From assembly GCA_020445785.1 (NCBI GenBank), contig JAGRFZ010000017.1:51741-98428 (forward strand): 46,688 bases of DNA, read 5' to 3'. Under the pieces are notes generated by a model. That model ran no database searches, was not told the DNA's origin, and saw only the letters and a program-made list of their open reading frames with translations. This DNA comes from Rhodocyclaceae bacterium. Its GTDB lineage: Bacteria > Pseudomonadota > Gammaproteobacteria > Burkholderiales > Rhodocyclaceae. Shown here piece by piece: positions 32,945 to 42,206 of the stretch (the stretch's first letter is position 1; each line of letters begins with the position of its first letter). The position numbers were made by a program, and so were the translations under genes.

Positions 32945-33367
32945 ATGGCGTTCGGCGACTTCAACCAGGGCCCCGGCGGCGCTCCGATGAGCGAAATCAA
33001 CACCACACCGCTGGTGGACGTGATGCTGGTGCTGTTGATCATCTTCATGGTGACCGCACCGCTGATGACCCAGAGCATCGGTGTCGATCTGCCGCAGGCC
33101 GAGGCCGTCGAACCACAGGAGGACGCCCCCAAAGTATCCCTCGCGATCGACGCCGACGGCCGCATCCGATGGGATCAGGAGGAACTCGACGGCGCCCAGC
33201 TCAAGGCTCGGATGATCGCAGCGGCAGCCGAAATTCCCCAACCCGAACTACATCTGCATGCCGACCGCAAGACCAGTTACGAACATGTGGCCCGGGTGCT
33301 CGGCGCAGCACGCGCCGCGGGGCTCGAGCGGGTCGGATTCGTGACCTTGCCCGAAGCGGGCCAATGA
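32945..33367 (+). CDS. exbD: ExbD biopolymer transport protein
   Basis: 140 residues with one membrane helix near 21-42 (VDVMLVLLIIFMVTAPL), which carries the essential aspartate of the family (INTTPLVDVMLV), and a periplasmic C-terminal domain. It completes the tonB-exbB-exbD unit, whose expression should follow the upstream riboswitch. It converges on copZ with a 34-base gap that shows no clear terminator. Confidence 0.95.
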   Translation: MAFGDFNQGPGGAPMSEINTTPLVDVMLVLLIIFMVTAPLMTQSIGVDLPQAEAVEPQEDAPKVSLAIDADGRIRWDQEELDGAQLKARMIAAAAEIPQPELHLHADRKTSYEHVARVLGAARAAGLERVGFVTLPEAGQ

Positions 33368-33401
33368 GCGGCAACGAAGCAACTTGCGGCTTGACGGCCG
33401 C

Positions 33402-33608
33402 TCATAGCGCGTCGAAACCAGCCTCTTCGACGGCACCACGGAGCTGATCCAGGGCCACCTTGCCGGCATCGAAACGCACGTGCGCCTCGCCGTCTTCGAG
33501 GGATACCTCGACCTGCGCCACACCCGGCTGCGCCTGCAGGACGCCGGTGACATTGCGCACGCAGCCCTGGCAGCTCATGCCGCCGACCTTGATCACCACA
33601 TCTTCCAT
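33402..33608 (-). CDS. copZ: Heavy-metal-associated (HMA) copper chaperone CopZ-like
   Basis: 68 residues forming one HMA domain with the metal-binding motif GMSCQGC near residues 10-16. It would bind Cu(I) and hand it to the ATPase encoded one base upstream (copA stop at 33610). It is the last gene of the hemN-SafE-copA-copZ series on this strand. Confidence 0.9.
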   Translation of the reverse strand: MEDVVIKVGGMSCQGCVRNVTGVLQAQPGVAQVEVSLEDGEAHVRFDAGKVALDQLRGAVEEAGFDAL

Positions 33609-33609
33609 A

Positions 33610-36006
33610 TCACACCCCCTTGTCGCGCCCGCGTGCGCTCTGCGGTCGCCAGCGCTTGAGCAGCAGCGAATTGCTCACCACCGACACCGAACTCATCGCC
33701 ATCGCTGCGGCCGCAATCACCGGATTGAGCATGCCCGCGGCCGCCAGCGGTATGCCGAGTACGTTGTAGATGAATGCGAAGAACAGATTCTGCCGGATCT
33801 TGCCGAGGGTTGCCCGGGAGAGTTCGACCGCGTCGGCAACCCCGCCGAGGTCGTTGCGCACCAGGGTCACATCGGCTGCGGCGACCGCCACGTCGGTGCC
33901 TGTGCCGATCGCGAAAGACACGTCTGCGGCAGCCAGCGCCGGCGCGTCGTTGATGCCGTCACCGGCCATGCCGACGAGGCCTTCGCCGGCGAGCGCCCGC
34001 ACGACTTCGGCCTTGCCGTTTGGCAGCACACCGGCGCGCACCGCATCGATGCCGCACGATTCGGCGACCGCGTGGGCAGTGCGCGGATTGTCGCCGGTCA
34101 GCATCACCACGCGGACGCCCAATTCGTGCAGGCGCGAGAGCGCGGCCGGCGTTCCCTCGCGTACCCGATCGGCAACACCGATCAGACCGGCCGGCTCACC
34201 GTCGACCGCGACTGCTGCGAGGCTGCGACCCTGGTGCGCCAGACGCGCCGCCAGATCATCGTCGTTCCAGCCAGCAAAGGCCGGGGCGCCGACCCGCACC
34301 ATGCGCCCGCCGACCCGCCCCTCGACGCCCTGCCCCGCGGTCACGCGAATCTCGCCCGCGCGCGGGACCTGTTCGCCGGCGGCCCGCTTGACGGCATCGG
34401 CCAGGGGGTGTGAACTGCCCTGCTCGACCGCCGCCGCCAATGCGAGCAGGCCATCGCGATCGAAACCGGAACGTGCATGCACATCGACCACGGCCGGATG
34501 CCCTTCGGTCAATGTTCCGGTCTTGTCCACCGCCAGCACCCGCAGTCGCTCGGCCAGTTCGAGGGCTTCGGCGTTCCGCACCAGGACGCCGTGACGGGCG
34601 CCCTGACCTGTGCCCACCATGATTGCCGTCGGCGTGGCCAGTCCGAGCGCACAGGGACAGGCGATCACGAGCACGGCGACCGCATGGATCAGTGCCTGCT
34701 GCAGTTCGGCGCCCGCGAGCCACCAGCCGGCAAAGGTCAGTGCCGCAATCGCGACCACGGCCGGCACGAACACAGCCGATACTCGGTCGGCCAGCCGCTG
34801 CACCGGCGCCTTCGAACCCTGTGCCTGCTCGACCATGCGGACGATGGCGGCGAGCATGGTGCGACTGCCGACCCCCGTCGCGCGGCAGCGCAACAGACCG
34901 CTGCCGTTGATCGTCGCAGCAAAGACCGCGTCGCCGGCGCGCTTGACCACCGGCAGACTCTCACCGGTCAGCATCGACTCGTCGACACCGGAGTCACCCT
35001 CGACCACCTCGCCGTCCACCGGCACCGCATCGCCGGGCCGCACGACGAAGTCGCTGCCCGGCTCGAGCCGAGACACCGGCACCTCGACGAAGCGGCCCTC
35101 CTGCTCGATCCACGCATTCGCGGGCTGGAGGCGCAGCAAGGCCTCGATCGCCGCCCCGGTGCGCGCCTTGGCGCGGGCCTCCAGCAGCTTGCCGAGCAGA
35201 ACCAGGGTGATGATCGAAGCGGACGCTTCAAAGTAGACATGCAGGTGGGCCAGCCCGGCCAGGGTGACGACCGCGCTGAACGACCACGCGATACTGGTGC
35301 CGAGCGCGACCAGAACGTCCATGTTGGCCGATCCGCCGGCCAGCGATGCCCACGCGCCACGATAGAAGCGCCAGCCGATCCAGAACTGGACCGGCGTCGC
35401 CAGCACCATCTGCAGCCAGCGCGGGATCAAGTCGTGCGTTGCGCCGTCGCCGAGCAGGCCGAACATCGCCGGCATCTGCGCAAGCAAGGGAAGTGACAGT
35501 GCTGCGGCGAACCAGAAGCGTCTCAGTTCGCGCCGATACTCCGCCTCTCGGCGCGCCTTTTCGGCTGCGTGGGCCGCTTCGCCGACCTCGCTGGCCTGAA
35601 AGCCGGCACGCTCGATGGCGGAGATCAGGTCCGGCACGGCGTCGAGTCCGGGCGCGTATCGCAGATGCGCTCGCTCGGTGGCGAGGTTCACGGTTGCACG
35701 GACCCCGGGCCGACGATTCAACACCTTCTCGAGCCGGGTCGAACAAGCGGCGCAGGTCATGCCTTGTATCGAGAATTCGACCTCCTGCTCCGGCACCTCG
35801 AATCCGGCACCACGGATCTTGTCCACGACATCGACCGGGTCGGTGTCGGACGCCACCTCGACGCGGGCGTGCTCGGTCGCGAGATTGACTTGGGCATGCA
35901 CGCCGGGCATGCGATTGAGCACCCGCTCGATGCGGGTGGCACAAGCGGCACAGGTCATGCCGGCGACGGGCAGGTCGAGGACGCGGGCAGCTTCGTCAGA
36001 TTTCAT
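33610..36006 (-). CDS. copA: Cu(I)-translocating P1B-type ATPase CopA
   Basis: 798 residues. Two N-terminal HMA domains carry GMTCAAC (C19/C22 and C85/C88). The membrane metal site CPC is at 450-452 (VIACPCALG), the phosphorylated aspartate is in DKTGT (D494), and the final helices have FIYNVLG and [10 protein letters not shown], the YN and MxxSS residues of Cu(I)-type pumps. The two-HMA, CopA1-like form suggests copper export for tolerance. The position near hemN, fnr and the cco cluster leaves open a role in feeding copper to the oxidase; no separate ccoI or ccoS is in the window. Confidence 0.95.
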   Translation of the reverse strand: MKSDEAARVLDLPVAGMTCAACATRIERVLNRMPGVHAQVNLATEHARVEVASDTDPVDVVDKIRGAGFEVPEQEVEFSIQGMTCAACSTRLEKVLNRRPGVRATVNLATERAHLRYAPGLDAVPDLISAIERAGFQASEVGEAAHAAEKARREAEYRRELRRFWFAAALSLPLLAQMPAMFGLLGDGATHDLIPRWLQMVLATPVQFWIGWRFYRGAWASLAGGSANMDVLVALGTSIAWSFSAVVTLAGLAHLHVYFEASASIITLVLLGKLLEARAKARTGAAIEALLRLQPANAWIEQEGRFVEVPVSRLEPGSDFVVRPGDAVPVDGEVVEGDSGVDESMLTGESLPVVKRAGDAVFAATINGSGLLRCRATGVGSRTMLAAIVRMVEQAQGSKAPVQRLADRVSAVFVPAVVAIAALTFAGWWLAGAELQQALIHAVAVLVIACPCALGLATPTAIMVGTGQGARHGVLVRNAEALELAERLRVLAVDKTGTLTEGHPAVVDVHARSGFDRDGLLALAAAVEQGSSHPLADAVKRAAGEQVPRAGEIRVTAGQGVEGRVGGRMVRVGAPAFAGWNDDDLAARLAHQGRSLAAVAVDGEPAGLIGVADRVREGTPAALSRLHELGVRVVMLTGDNPRTAHAVAESCGIDAVRAGVLPNGKAEVVRALAGEGLVGMAGDGINDAPALAAADVSFAIGTGTDVAVAAADVTLVRNDLGGVADAVELSRATLGKIRQNLFFAFIYNVLGIPLAAAGMLNPVIAAAAMAMSSVSVVSNSLLLKRWRPQSARGRDKGV

Positions 36007-36108
36007 TCGTGCGGCGCAACAACAGGTCGTGCAGATTTTGGCACGGTCGCCGCGATTGCGTTCCGTCGAGTTCCTCGGCGGCCCCCCGAGCCACAGCTCC
36101 GAGGTCGC

Positions 36109-36816
36109 TCAGACGGCGCAGACCACGCCACCCCAAAGCTTCTCGCCAAGGTTGGTGGCGTTGACCAGGCCGAACACGCCGAAGCCGAGCACCGTCGCGC
36201 CGGCCACCGCACGTACCAGGCGGTGGCGAGTGATGTCGCGCAGGCGCTTGAGCAGCATGCCGGCCAACAGCAGGTTGGGCAAGGTACCGAGCCCGAACGC
36301 CAGCATGAGACCGCCACCACGCCACGCCGAGCCGGTCACCAGCGCGGTCGCCAGCACGCCATAGACCATGCCGCAGGGGAGGAATCCCCATAGCAGTCCC
36401 AGCGGGAACGCCTGACCGACCGATCGCGCCGGCAGGTAGCGCCGGGTAAGCGGCTGGATGCGTTGCCACAAGCGACCGCCGAAGCGCTCGATCGGCGCCA
36501 TCCAGCGGGTCAGACCGGTCAGGTAGAGCCCCAGCGCGATCAGCATCAGGTTGGCGACGACATAGAGGGCGATCTGTACCGGCAGCACGCCGTTCATCAG
36601 CATGCCGACCGATCCGAGCGCACCGAGTAGCGTGCCCGCCAGCGTGTAGCTGCCGATGCGGCCGAAATTGTAGGCCAGGTGCAGCGGCCATTGGCGGGCC
36701 CGGTCCCCGGGCATCCGCACGCTGAGCGCACTGACGATGCCTCCGCACATGCCTGCGCAATGGGCGCCGCCGAGCAGGCCGATCAGGAATGCGGCGATGT
36801 ATCCGGTTTCAGGCAT
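36109..36816 (-). CDS. SafE/DsbD-type transmembrane protein of cco clusters
   Basis: 235 residues with about six membrane helices. The N-terminus has AHCAGMCGG (about 18-26), the hallmark of the TauE/SafE-DsbD_2 family that accompanies cbb3 oxidase assembly genes, and a second motif GFLPCGMVYG in mid-protein. Genes of this type regularly lie between ccoI/copA and hemN. A role in copper or thiol handling during oxidase biogenesis is inferred from that context. It starts 57 bases after the hemN stop and is 102 bases before copA. Confidence 0.85.
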   Translation of the reverse strand: MPETGYIAAFLIGLLGGAHCAGMCGGIVSALSVRMPGDRARQWPLHLAYNFGRIGSYTLAGTLLGALGSVGMLMNGVLPVQIALYVVANLMLIALGLYLTGLTRWMAPIERFGGRLWQRIQPLTRRYLPARSVGQAFPLGLLWGFLPCGMVYGVLATALVTGSAWRGGGLMLAFGLGTLPNLLLAGMLLKRLRDITRHRLVRAVAGATVLGFGVFGLVNATNLGEKLWGGVVCAV

Positions 36817-36873
36817 GTGCGAGGGCGCGGCTGCCGGTCGCGGGACGGGCAGCGGCGGCAGGGACGATCCGCT

Positions 36874-38262
36874 TCAGATGACCTTGGAGTAGCGAGTGCG
36901 CTCGCGATCGGCACGAATGTACTTGTCGAACACCATCGCGATGCCGCGCACCAACAAGCGCCCCGGTGGCAGCACACTGATCCATTGGTCGTCGACCCGC
37001 ACCAGGCCGGCTTCCTCCATCTCCCGGAGATCGGCGATCTCCTCGGCGAAGTACTGCTGGAAATCGATCAGATGCGAGATCTGGATCGACTCGATCGAGA
37101 TCTCGAAATGGCACATCAGGGCCTGGATGATGGAACGACGCAGCAGGTCGTCGGAATTCAGCTCGATGCCCCGCAGCACCGGCAACTCGTCACGATCGAG
37201 CACATCGTAGTACTCGTCCAGGGTCTTGACGTTCTGAGCATAGCTGGGACCCACCATGCCGATCGCGGACACGCCGAAGGCGAGCAGGTCGCACTCGGCG
37301 TGGGTCGAATAGCCTTGGAAGTTGCGGTGGAGCCGCCCCTGACGCTGGGCCACCGTGAGTTCGTCGTCGGGCTTCGCGAAATGGTCCATGCCGATGTACA
37401 CGTAACCGGCTTCGGTCAGCCGCCGAATCGCCAGCTGCAGGATCTGCAGCTTGGTGTCGGCACTCGGCATATCGGCCGTGTTGATCCGCCGCTGGGGCTT
37501 GAACAGACCCGGCAGGTGCGCGTAGCTGTAGAGCGAAATGCGATCCGGCGAGAGTTCGAGCACCTGCTCGAGGCTGTGGTTGAAGCTGATCACGTTCTGC
37601 TTCGGCAGGCCATAGATCAGGTCCATGCTGATCGATTTGAAGCCGAGCTGCCTGGCCGAGTCGAGCACCAGCCGGGTCTCGTCGAAGCTCTGGATTCGAT
37701 TGACGGCCTGCTGCACATCGATGTTGAAATCCTGCACGCCGATGCTCATTCGGTTGAAGCCCACGTCGGACAGCAACGCGACCGTGTCGAAATCGACTTT
37801 GCGCGGATCCACCTCGATCGAGTACTCGCCGTTCGGCACCAGCGTGAAGTGGCGGTTAACGGTATCCATCAGCTGGCGCATTTCGTCGTGCGACAGGAAG
37901 GTGGGCGTGCCGCCTCCCAGGTGCAGTTGCAGCACTTCCCGGCCACCATCGAGTGCAGCGGCCTGCATCGAGACTTCCTTGTCCAGGTACTTCAGGTACT
38001 TGGCGGAGCGCCCGTGGTCCTTGGTGATGATCTTGTTGCAGGCGCAGTAGTAGCAGATCGTGTTGCAGAATGGGATGTGGAAGTATAATGACAGCGGCCG
38101 GTTGATCCCCCCGACCGTGCGCTTGCCGAGCCAATGGCGGTAGGCTTCGGCATTGAACGCCTCGACGAAACGGTCGGCCGTCGGATACGACGTGTAGCGC
38201 GGCCCGTTGACATCGAAGCGGCGAATCAACTGGGGATCGAAAACGATATCTTTGTTGCTCAT
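36874..38262 (-). CDS. hemN: Oxygen-independent coproporphyrinogen III dehydrogenase HemN
   Basis: 462 residues from the ATG at 38262 with AGGA 6 bases upstream. The radical SAM cluster CNTICYYCAC gives C66, C70 and C73, with C75 following as in E. coli HemN. GGGTPTFLS is the glycine motif. It forms protoporphyrinogen IX for heme synthesis when oxygen is scarce, which fits the FNR box 55 bases upstream. It heads the hemN-SafE-copA-copZ series. Confidence 0.96.
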   Translation of the reverse strand: MSNKDIVFDPQLIRRFDVNGPRYTSYPTADRFVEAFNAEAYRHWLGKRTVGGINRPLSLYFHIPFCNTICYYCACNKIITKDHGRSAKYLKYLDKEVSMQAAALDGGREVLQLHLGGGTPTFLSHDEMRQLMDTVNRHFTLVPNGEYSIEVDPRKVDFDTVALLSDVGFNRMSIGVQDFNIDVQQAVNRIQSFDETRLVLDSARQLGFKSISMDLIYGLPKQNVISFNHSLEQVLELSPDRISLYSYAHLPGLFKPQRRINTADMPSADTKLQILQLAIRRLTEAGYVYIGMDHFAKPDDELTVAQRQGRLHRNFQGYSTHAECDLLAFGVSAIGMVGPSYAQNVKTLDEYYDVLDRDELPVLRGIELNSDDLLRRSIIQALMCHFEISIESIQISHLIDFQQYFAEEIADLREMEEAGLVRVDDQWISVLPPGRLLVRGIAMVFDKYIRADRERTRYSKVI

Positions 38263-38316
38263 GGTCATCCTGCACAATTGCCGGGGCTACCTTCTCAGAA
38301 AGACTTCCGGCAAGGG

Positions 38317-38330
38317 TTGACGTGGATCAA
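38317..38330. promoter_or_regulatory. FNR/ANR box between hemN and fnr
   Basis: TTGACGTGGATCAA matches TTGAT-N4-ATCAA with one change. Its centre is 61 bases from the hemN start and 48 from the fnr start. TACGAT (38336-38341) is a possible fnr -10, which would put the box over the fnr core promoter and suggest autorepression. For hemN the spacing fits activation from about -41 with a leader near 20 bases, although its -10 is poor. Confidence 0.8.
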
Positions 38331-38371
38331 ACCGATACGATCCCAGCGGATCGGAAAGGAGCGGAGACAGC

Positions 38372-39115
38372 GTGCAAATGAAAGCGACGGCAATCACGCC
38401 GACCGGCCTGAAAGCCGTCTGCTCTCAGTGTAATCTGCGAGAGCTCTGCTTGCCATTTGGCCTGACGGGCGAAGAGATCGATCGGCTCGACGAACTCGTG
38501 GCCGGGCGCCGAAAAGTTCGCCGGCAGCATCATCTTTACAGCGCCGGGGCGCCCTTCGAGGCAATCTATGCGATCCGCGCCGGATCGTTCAAGACCGACG
38601 TACTGCTCGAGGACGGTCGCGAGCAGGTGACCGGCTTCCAGATGACGGGCGAGATCCTGGGCCTCGACGGCATCAGCTCCGAAACCCATTCCTGCAACGC
38701 CACGGCGCTGGAGGACAGCGAGGTCTGCGTCATCCCCTTCGGCCAGCTCGAGGAGTTGTCGCGCCAGGTGGAATCGCTCCAGCACCAGTTCCACAAGGTG
38801 ATGAGTCGCGAGATCGTACGCGACCATGGCGTCATGATGCTCCTCGGCTCGATGCGTGCCGAGGAGCGGCTGGCGGCCTTTCTGCTCAATCTGTCCAAGC
38901 GTTTCATGGCGCGGGGCTATTCGCCGGCCGAGTTCCATCTGCGCATGACGCGGGACGAAATCGGCTCCTACCTCGGCCTCAAGCTCGAGACCGTGTCGCG
39001 AGCCTTTTCGAAGTTCCAGGATGAAGGGCTGGTCGCAGTGCACCAGAAACACATCCGAATCATCGACCTCGAGGGCCTGCGCAGACTCTTGACCCACTGC
39101 GCCAAGCAGACTTAG
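38372..39115 (+). CDS. fnr: FNR/ANR-type oxygen-sensing transcriptional regulator
   Basis: 247 residues from a GTG at 38372 (GGAG 5 bases upstream); an ATG two codons later is possible. The [4Fe-4S] ligands are C17, C20 and C26 in CSQCNLRELC plus C108 (THSCNA). The effector-like beta-roll, dimer helix and winged HTH follow, with recognition residues E206, S209 and R210 in LETVSRAF, matching E-x2-SR of FNR. It activates micro-aerobic genes such as hemN and the cco operon. It lies between hemN and phaC with its own FNR box upstream. Confidence 0.96.
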   Translation: MQMKATAITPTGLKAVCSQCNLRELCLPFGLTGEEIDRLDELVAGRRKVRRQHHLYSAGAPFEAIYAIRAGSFKTDVLLEDGREQVTGFQMTGEILGLDGISSETHSCNATALEDSEVCVIPFGQLEELSRQVESLQHQFHKVMSREIVRDHGVMMLLGSMRAEERLAAFLLNLSKRFMARGYSPAEFHLRMTRDEIGSYLGLKLETVSRAFSKFQDEGLVAVHQKHIRIIDLEGLRRLLTHCAKQT

Positions 39116-39255
39116 CGCGCCGCCGCGCTCCAACGAGCGCCAAACGGGCGGGCCGAGACGGGATTGATCGGTCGAATCCGGCGCACAGCCGAACGACGCA
39201 ATCGGAATCCGGCCGCGAGGCGGCACCCCGCTCCACCACACACGAGCGATGGTAA

Positions 39256-41007
39256 TCAGCGTTCGTGGACATAGCGCCCGGGCGCATCGTCGAGGGCCGG
39301 AAATTTATCGCCGGCAACCGCTGGCGCATCGACCAGCGGGCCACAACGCGGCTTCAGCCACGCCATCCAGTCGCCCCACCAACTGCCCGCCTCTCGTGTT
39401 CCGCGGTGATGCCAAGCTTCGTGCGAATCGCCGGCCTTGACCTCCGCCGCCACGTATTCGCGCTTGGGGGGTCGCGTCGGCGGATTGACGATTCCGAGGA
39501 TGTGGCCGGAGCTGGAGAGCACGTATCGGCGTGGACATCCGAGCAGATCCATGATGCGAAAGGTCTGCTGCCACGGCGCGATGTGATCGTCCTCGGCACC
39601 AACCGCGTACAGCGGCTGGCGAATACAACCGAGATCGATTCGCTCGCCGGCAATCTGCAGATCATTGGCCCGCACCAGCCGATTGTTCAGGTAGAGCTCT
39701 TCGAGATACCAGGAGTGCATTCGCGCCGGCATTCGTGTGGTATCCATGTTCCAGTAGAGCACGTCGAAGGCCGGGGGCTTCTCGCCGTACAGCCAGCCAT
39801 GCACGACGTAGTGCCAGATCAGGCTGTTGGAGCGCAGCAGCCGGAAGGAGGCAGCCATCTCCTTGCCGTCGAGATAGCCCTGTCGAGCCATGTTCTCGGT
39901 CAGGTAACGCACGGCCTGCGGATCGATGAAGACCTCGATGTCGCCGGGCCTGTGGAAATCGACCAGCGTCGCGAACAGCGTCCAGTCGGCGATCGGCATC
40001 CGTTCCTGGCCAAAATGACGGTTGGCCCAGGCCATGAACATGGCCAGCGCGGTTCCGCCGATGCAATAGCCCACCGCGTGCACTTGCGGCGCGCCGGACA
40101 GTTCCCGCGCGACCCGCACGATCTCACCGACGCCGTCGATCAAATAGTCTTCGAAGCCGGTGTCGGCCATCGTCGCGTCGGGGTTCTTCCAACTGGTGAT
40201 GTAGACGTCCAATCCCTGGTCGAGCAGATACCGCACCATGCTCTTCTTCGGCTTGAGATCGAGGATGTAGAACTTGTTGATCCACGGCGTGACGATGACC
40301 ACCGGCTCTCGCAACACCCGGGGCTGGGTGGGTTCGTAGTGGATCACCTCGAGCAGGCGATTGCGGAAGACGACCTTCCCCGGCGTGGTCGCAAGATTGT
40401 CGCCGACCGAAAAATCCGCCGGATCGGCCAGCCGGACCGATCCTGCCTTGAGATCGTCGAGGAAGTTGGAGAACCCGAGGCGCAGCGACTCCCCGCCCGT
40501 CTCGACCGCCATGCGCAAGGCGACCGGATTGGTGAACAGGAAATTGCTCGGTGCCACGGCATTGAGCCAAGTACGCCACCAGAACGCCGCCCGGCGACGC
40601 TCCCGCGCCGACATTCCCGGCGTCTCGAACAGCATGTCCTGCACGCTGCGGGTGAGCATCAGGTAGGCATCCTTGATCAGGTCCCAGTGAACCTGGCTGC
40701 GCCATACCGGATCGGAGAACCGCTTGTCGTCGCGATGGGGCACGACCGGCTCCGAACTCTGCAGGCCCAGGCTGCGCAGCATCATGTGACGCTGCAGCGC
40801 AACACCCTGGTCCAAAAGCTTCATGGCCGCGGCGGTCAGCTCGAGCGGGTGCGCGAGCCACGCCAACTGCGCATGGATCAGAGGCATCGCGACGCCGATC
40901 GGATCCATGGCACCTTCGAAGGCCTTGCCCGCCTGCCCCATCGACTGCCAGCCGGCAGTGAATGCACCACTGTGCGCCCCGTTTCCCCAATGAGCCTGCA
41001 TTACCAT
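39256..41007 (-). CDS. phaC: Class I poly(3-hydroxyalkanoate) synthase PhaC
   Basis: 583 residues from the ATG at 41007 with AGGAG 7 bases upstream; the GTG two codons earlier sits too close to that site. The lipase-like box GYCIGG carries the nucleophile C315. The partners are the Asp in GAEDDHIAPW and the His in SSGHILGIVNPP. PWINKFYILDL and FVIT-like core motifs are present. The enzyme polymerises 3-hydroxyacyl-CoA into storage granules. No phaA, phaB or phasin gene is adjacent. Its place between fnr and an FNR-controlled stress gene suggests a link to oxygen limitation, which is inference. Confidence 0.95.
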   Translation of the reverse strand: MVMQAHWGNGAHSGAFTAGWQSMGQAGKAFEGAMDPIGVAMPLIHAQLAWLAHPLELTAAAMKLLDQGVALQRHMMLRSLGLQSSEPVVPHRDDKRFSDPVWRSQVHWDLIKDAYLMLTRSVQDMLFETPGMSARERRRAAFWWRTWLNAVAPSNFLFTNPVALRMAVETGGESLRLGFSNFLDDLKAGSVRLADPADFSVGDNLATTPGKVVFRNRLLEVIHYEPTQPRVLREPVVIVTPWINKFYILDLKPKKSMVRYLLDQGLDVYITSWKNPDATMADTGFEDYLIDGVGEIVRVARELSGAPQVHAVGYCIGGTALAMFMAWANRHFGQERMPIADWTLFATLVDFHRPGDIEVFIDPQAVRYLTENMARQGYLDGKEMAASFRLLRSNSLIWHYVVHGWLYGEKPPAFDVLYWNMDTTRMPARMHSWYLEELYLNNRLVRANDLQIAGERIDLGCIRQPLYAVGAEDDHIAPWQQTFRIMDLLGCPRRYVLSSSGHILGIVNPPTRPPKREYVAAEVKAGDSHEAWHHRGTREAGSWWGDWMAWLKPRCGPLVDAPAVAGDKFPALDDAPGRYVHER

Positions 41008-41118
41008 CGTCACTCTCCTGCATCGTGCCTACACTACGCCGGCCTCGCTCGAAGAAGGTCGGGTCCAGAGCAATTGTCGCGAAAATCGGCCAGCCAGGCG
41101 GTACCGCCGGCGCGATGT

Positions 41119-41132
41119 TTGATACCGGTCAA
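41119..41132 (+). promoter_or_regulatory. FNR box upstream of the universal stress protein gene
   Basis: TTGATACCGGTCAA matches TTGAT-N4-ATCAA with one change. Its centre is about 41-44 bases before the start predicted from the -10 TATAAT at 41157-41162, the classic class II activator position. FNR/ANR activation of usp genes is known in other bacteria. Confidence 0.82.
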
Positions 41133-41156
41133 ACCACGGCCACGGTGCGTGACGCA

Positions 41157-41162
41157 TATAAT
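41157..41162 (+). promoter_or_regulatory. -10 box of the universal stress protein gene
   Basis: A perfect TATAAT with transcription expected near 41168, leaving a leader of about 27 bases that contains the AGGAG ribosome-binding site. There is no good -35, as expected for an FNR-activated promoter. Confidence 0.7.
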
Positions 41163-41194
41163 GGACACCTCGGGTTCATAGCCAGGAGCATGCC

Positions 41195-41638
41195 ATGTTC
41201 AAGAACATTCTCGTGCCCACAGATGGCTCCGATCTGTCGAACGGCACCGTGCGCAGGGCGATATCCTTTGCAAGCGAAGCCGGCGCTCAGGTCGTGTTCT
41301 TCTATGCCCAACCGGACTTTCCGATGCCGATCTATGGTGAGGGCGCCCTCATCGATCCGACGACACCCGAACAGTTTGCGCAGGCGTCCGAAGCCGAAGC
41401 CAAGGCGATTCTCGATCAGGCGCGCTCCTTGGCTGAGGGCGCCGGGGTGCAGGTCATCACCGACACCACCGTCAACGAGATTCCGTACGAAGCCATCATC
41501 GATGCCGCAGACCGGCATGGATGCGACCTGATCTTCATGGCCTCGCACGGCCGTCGGGGTTTGGCCAGCCTGCTGCTGGGCAGCGAGACCCAGAAAGTGC
41601 TGACCCACAGCAAGATCCCGGTGCTGGTGTACCGCTGA
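41195..41638 (+). CDS. Universal stress protein (UspA family)
   Basis: 147 residues with AGGAG 6 bases before the ATG. The N-terminus MFKNILVPTDGSDLSNGTVRRA and the C-terminal nucleotide-binding pattern GRRGLASLLLGSETQKVLTHSKIPVLVYR (G-2x-G-9x-G-S/T type) are diagnostic for ATP-binding Usp proteins. A class II FNR site upstream predicts induction at low oxygen. It converges on a small membrane-protein gene. Confidence 0.93.
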   Translation: MFKNILVPTDGSDLSNGTVRRAISFASEAGAQVVFFYAQPDFPMPIYGEGALIDPTTPEQFAQASEAEAKAILDQARSLAEGAGVQVITDTTVNEIPYEAIIDAADRHGCDLIFMASHGRRGLASLLLGSETQKVLTHSKIPVLVYR

Positions 41639-41659
41639 TTCACGCCTCCGGCGCCGTGA

Positions 41660-41694
41660 CTGGCCACCGCCGCCACTGGCGGCCGCGTGGCCAG
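41660..41694. terminator. Strong hairpin between convergent usp and small membrane-protein genes
   Basis: Outer arms CTGGCCAC/GTGGCCAG (8 bp) enclose an inner stem GCCGCC/GGCGGC with loop ACT. It sits 22 bases after both stops (41638 and 41717), a position suited to bidirectional transcript ends. No T-run follows on either strand, so termination may be inefficient or Rho-assisted. Confidence 0.5.
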
Positions 41695-41716
41695 CGGCCC
41701 CACATGGCACCGTGCA

Positions 41717-41968
41717 TCATGACTCGTGGAAGCGCTCCGGGTGATTGATCTGCTCGGAGCCGCGCTGGAAGAATACGGTGGTCAGACTCGACGCGGCGCA
41801 GATCAACCAGAAGCCGAAGAAGCCGATCGAATAGGTCGCGATTTCCGAGACCCGGACCGGCTCGCCGAAGAAGTACAACTCCTGCGGATTGATGATCGTA
41901 AAGAACACGATTTCGGCCAGTCCGGCCACGAGGAAGGAAGGCCACAGCACTTCGATCGTTTTTTTCAT
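41717..41968 (-). CDS. Small two-helix membrane protein of the cco neighbourhood
   Basis: 83 residues from the ATG at 41968 with AGGAGT upstream; the longer frame to 42103 is rejected because the extension is Arg-rich and lacks a start signal. Two membrane helices are evident (about 8-27, PSFLVAGLAEIVFFTIINP, and 42-62, IGFFGFWLICAASSL). The C-terminus is polar. It has the same direction as the cco genes and lies 238 bases after fixH. I do not recognise a characterised family; an auxiliary respiratory role is only suggested by position. Confidence 0.75.
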   Translation of the reverse strand: MKKTIEVLWPSFLVAGLAEIVFFTIINPQELYFFGEPVRVSEIATYSIGFFGFWLICAASSLTTVFFQRGSEQINHPERFHES

Positions 41969-42206
41969 TTGGTGACTCCTGTTGAGCGTTTGACGTGCGC
42001 CCGGCTGCCTGCGCCCGCGCGCACCCCGGTATCGATCCACCGATCGCCACGGCACGGATGCTTCGCGGGCGGCATGCTCGCCGCGCCTCGGCCGATTGGT
42101 CAATTTGGCGCTTCGTCCCTCTGAACCAGACCGATGGTGTACGGTCGCGAACGGCCGCCGCCGGCACTGCCCGGTGCGGTGGCTGCAGTGACCGCCTCGG
42201 CGCAGT

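Noticed and set aside
39265-41181. Plus-strand open frame of 638 codons
   Set aside because: Mirror image of phaC; no domain and no ribosome-binding site.
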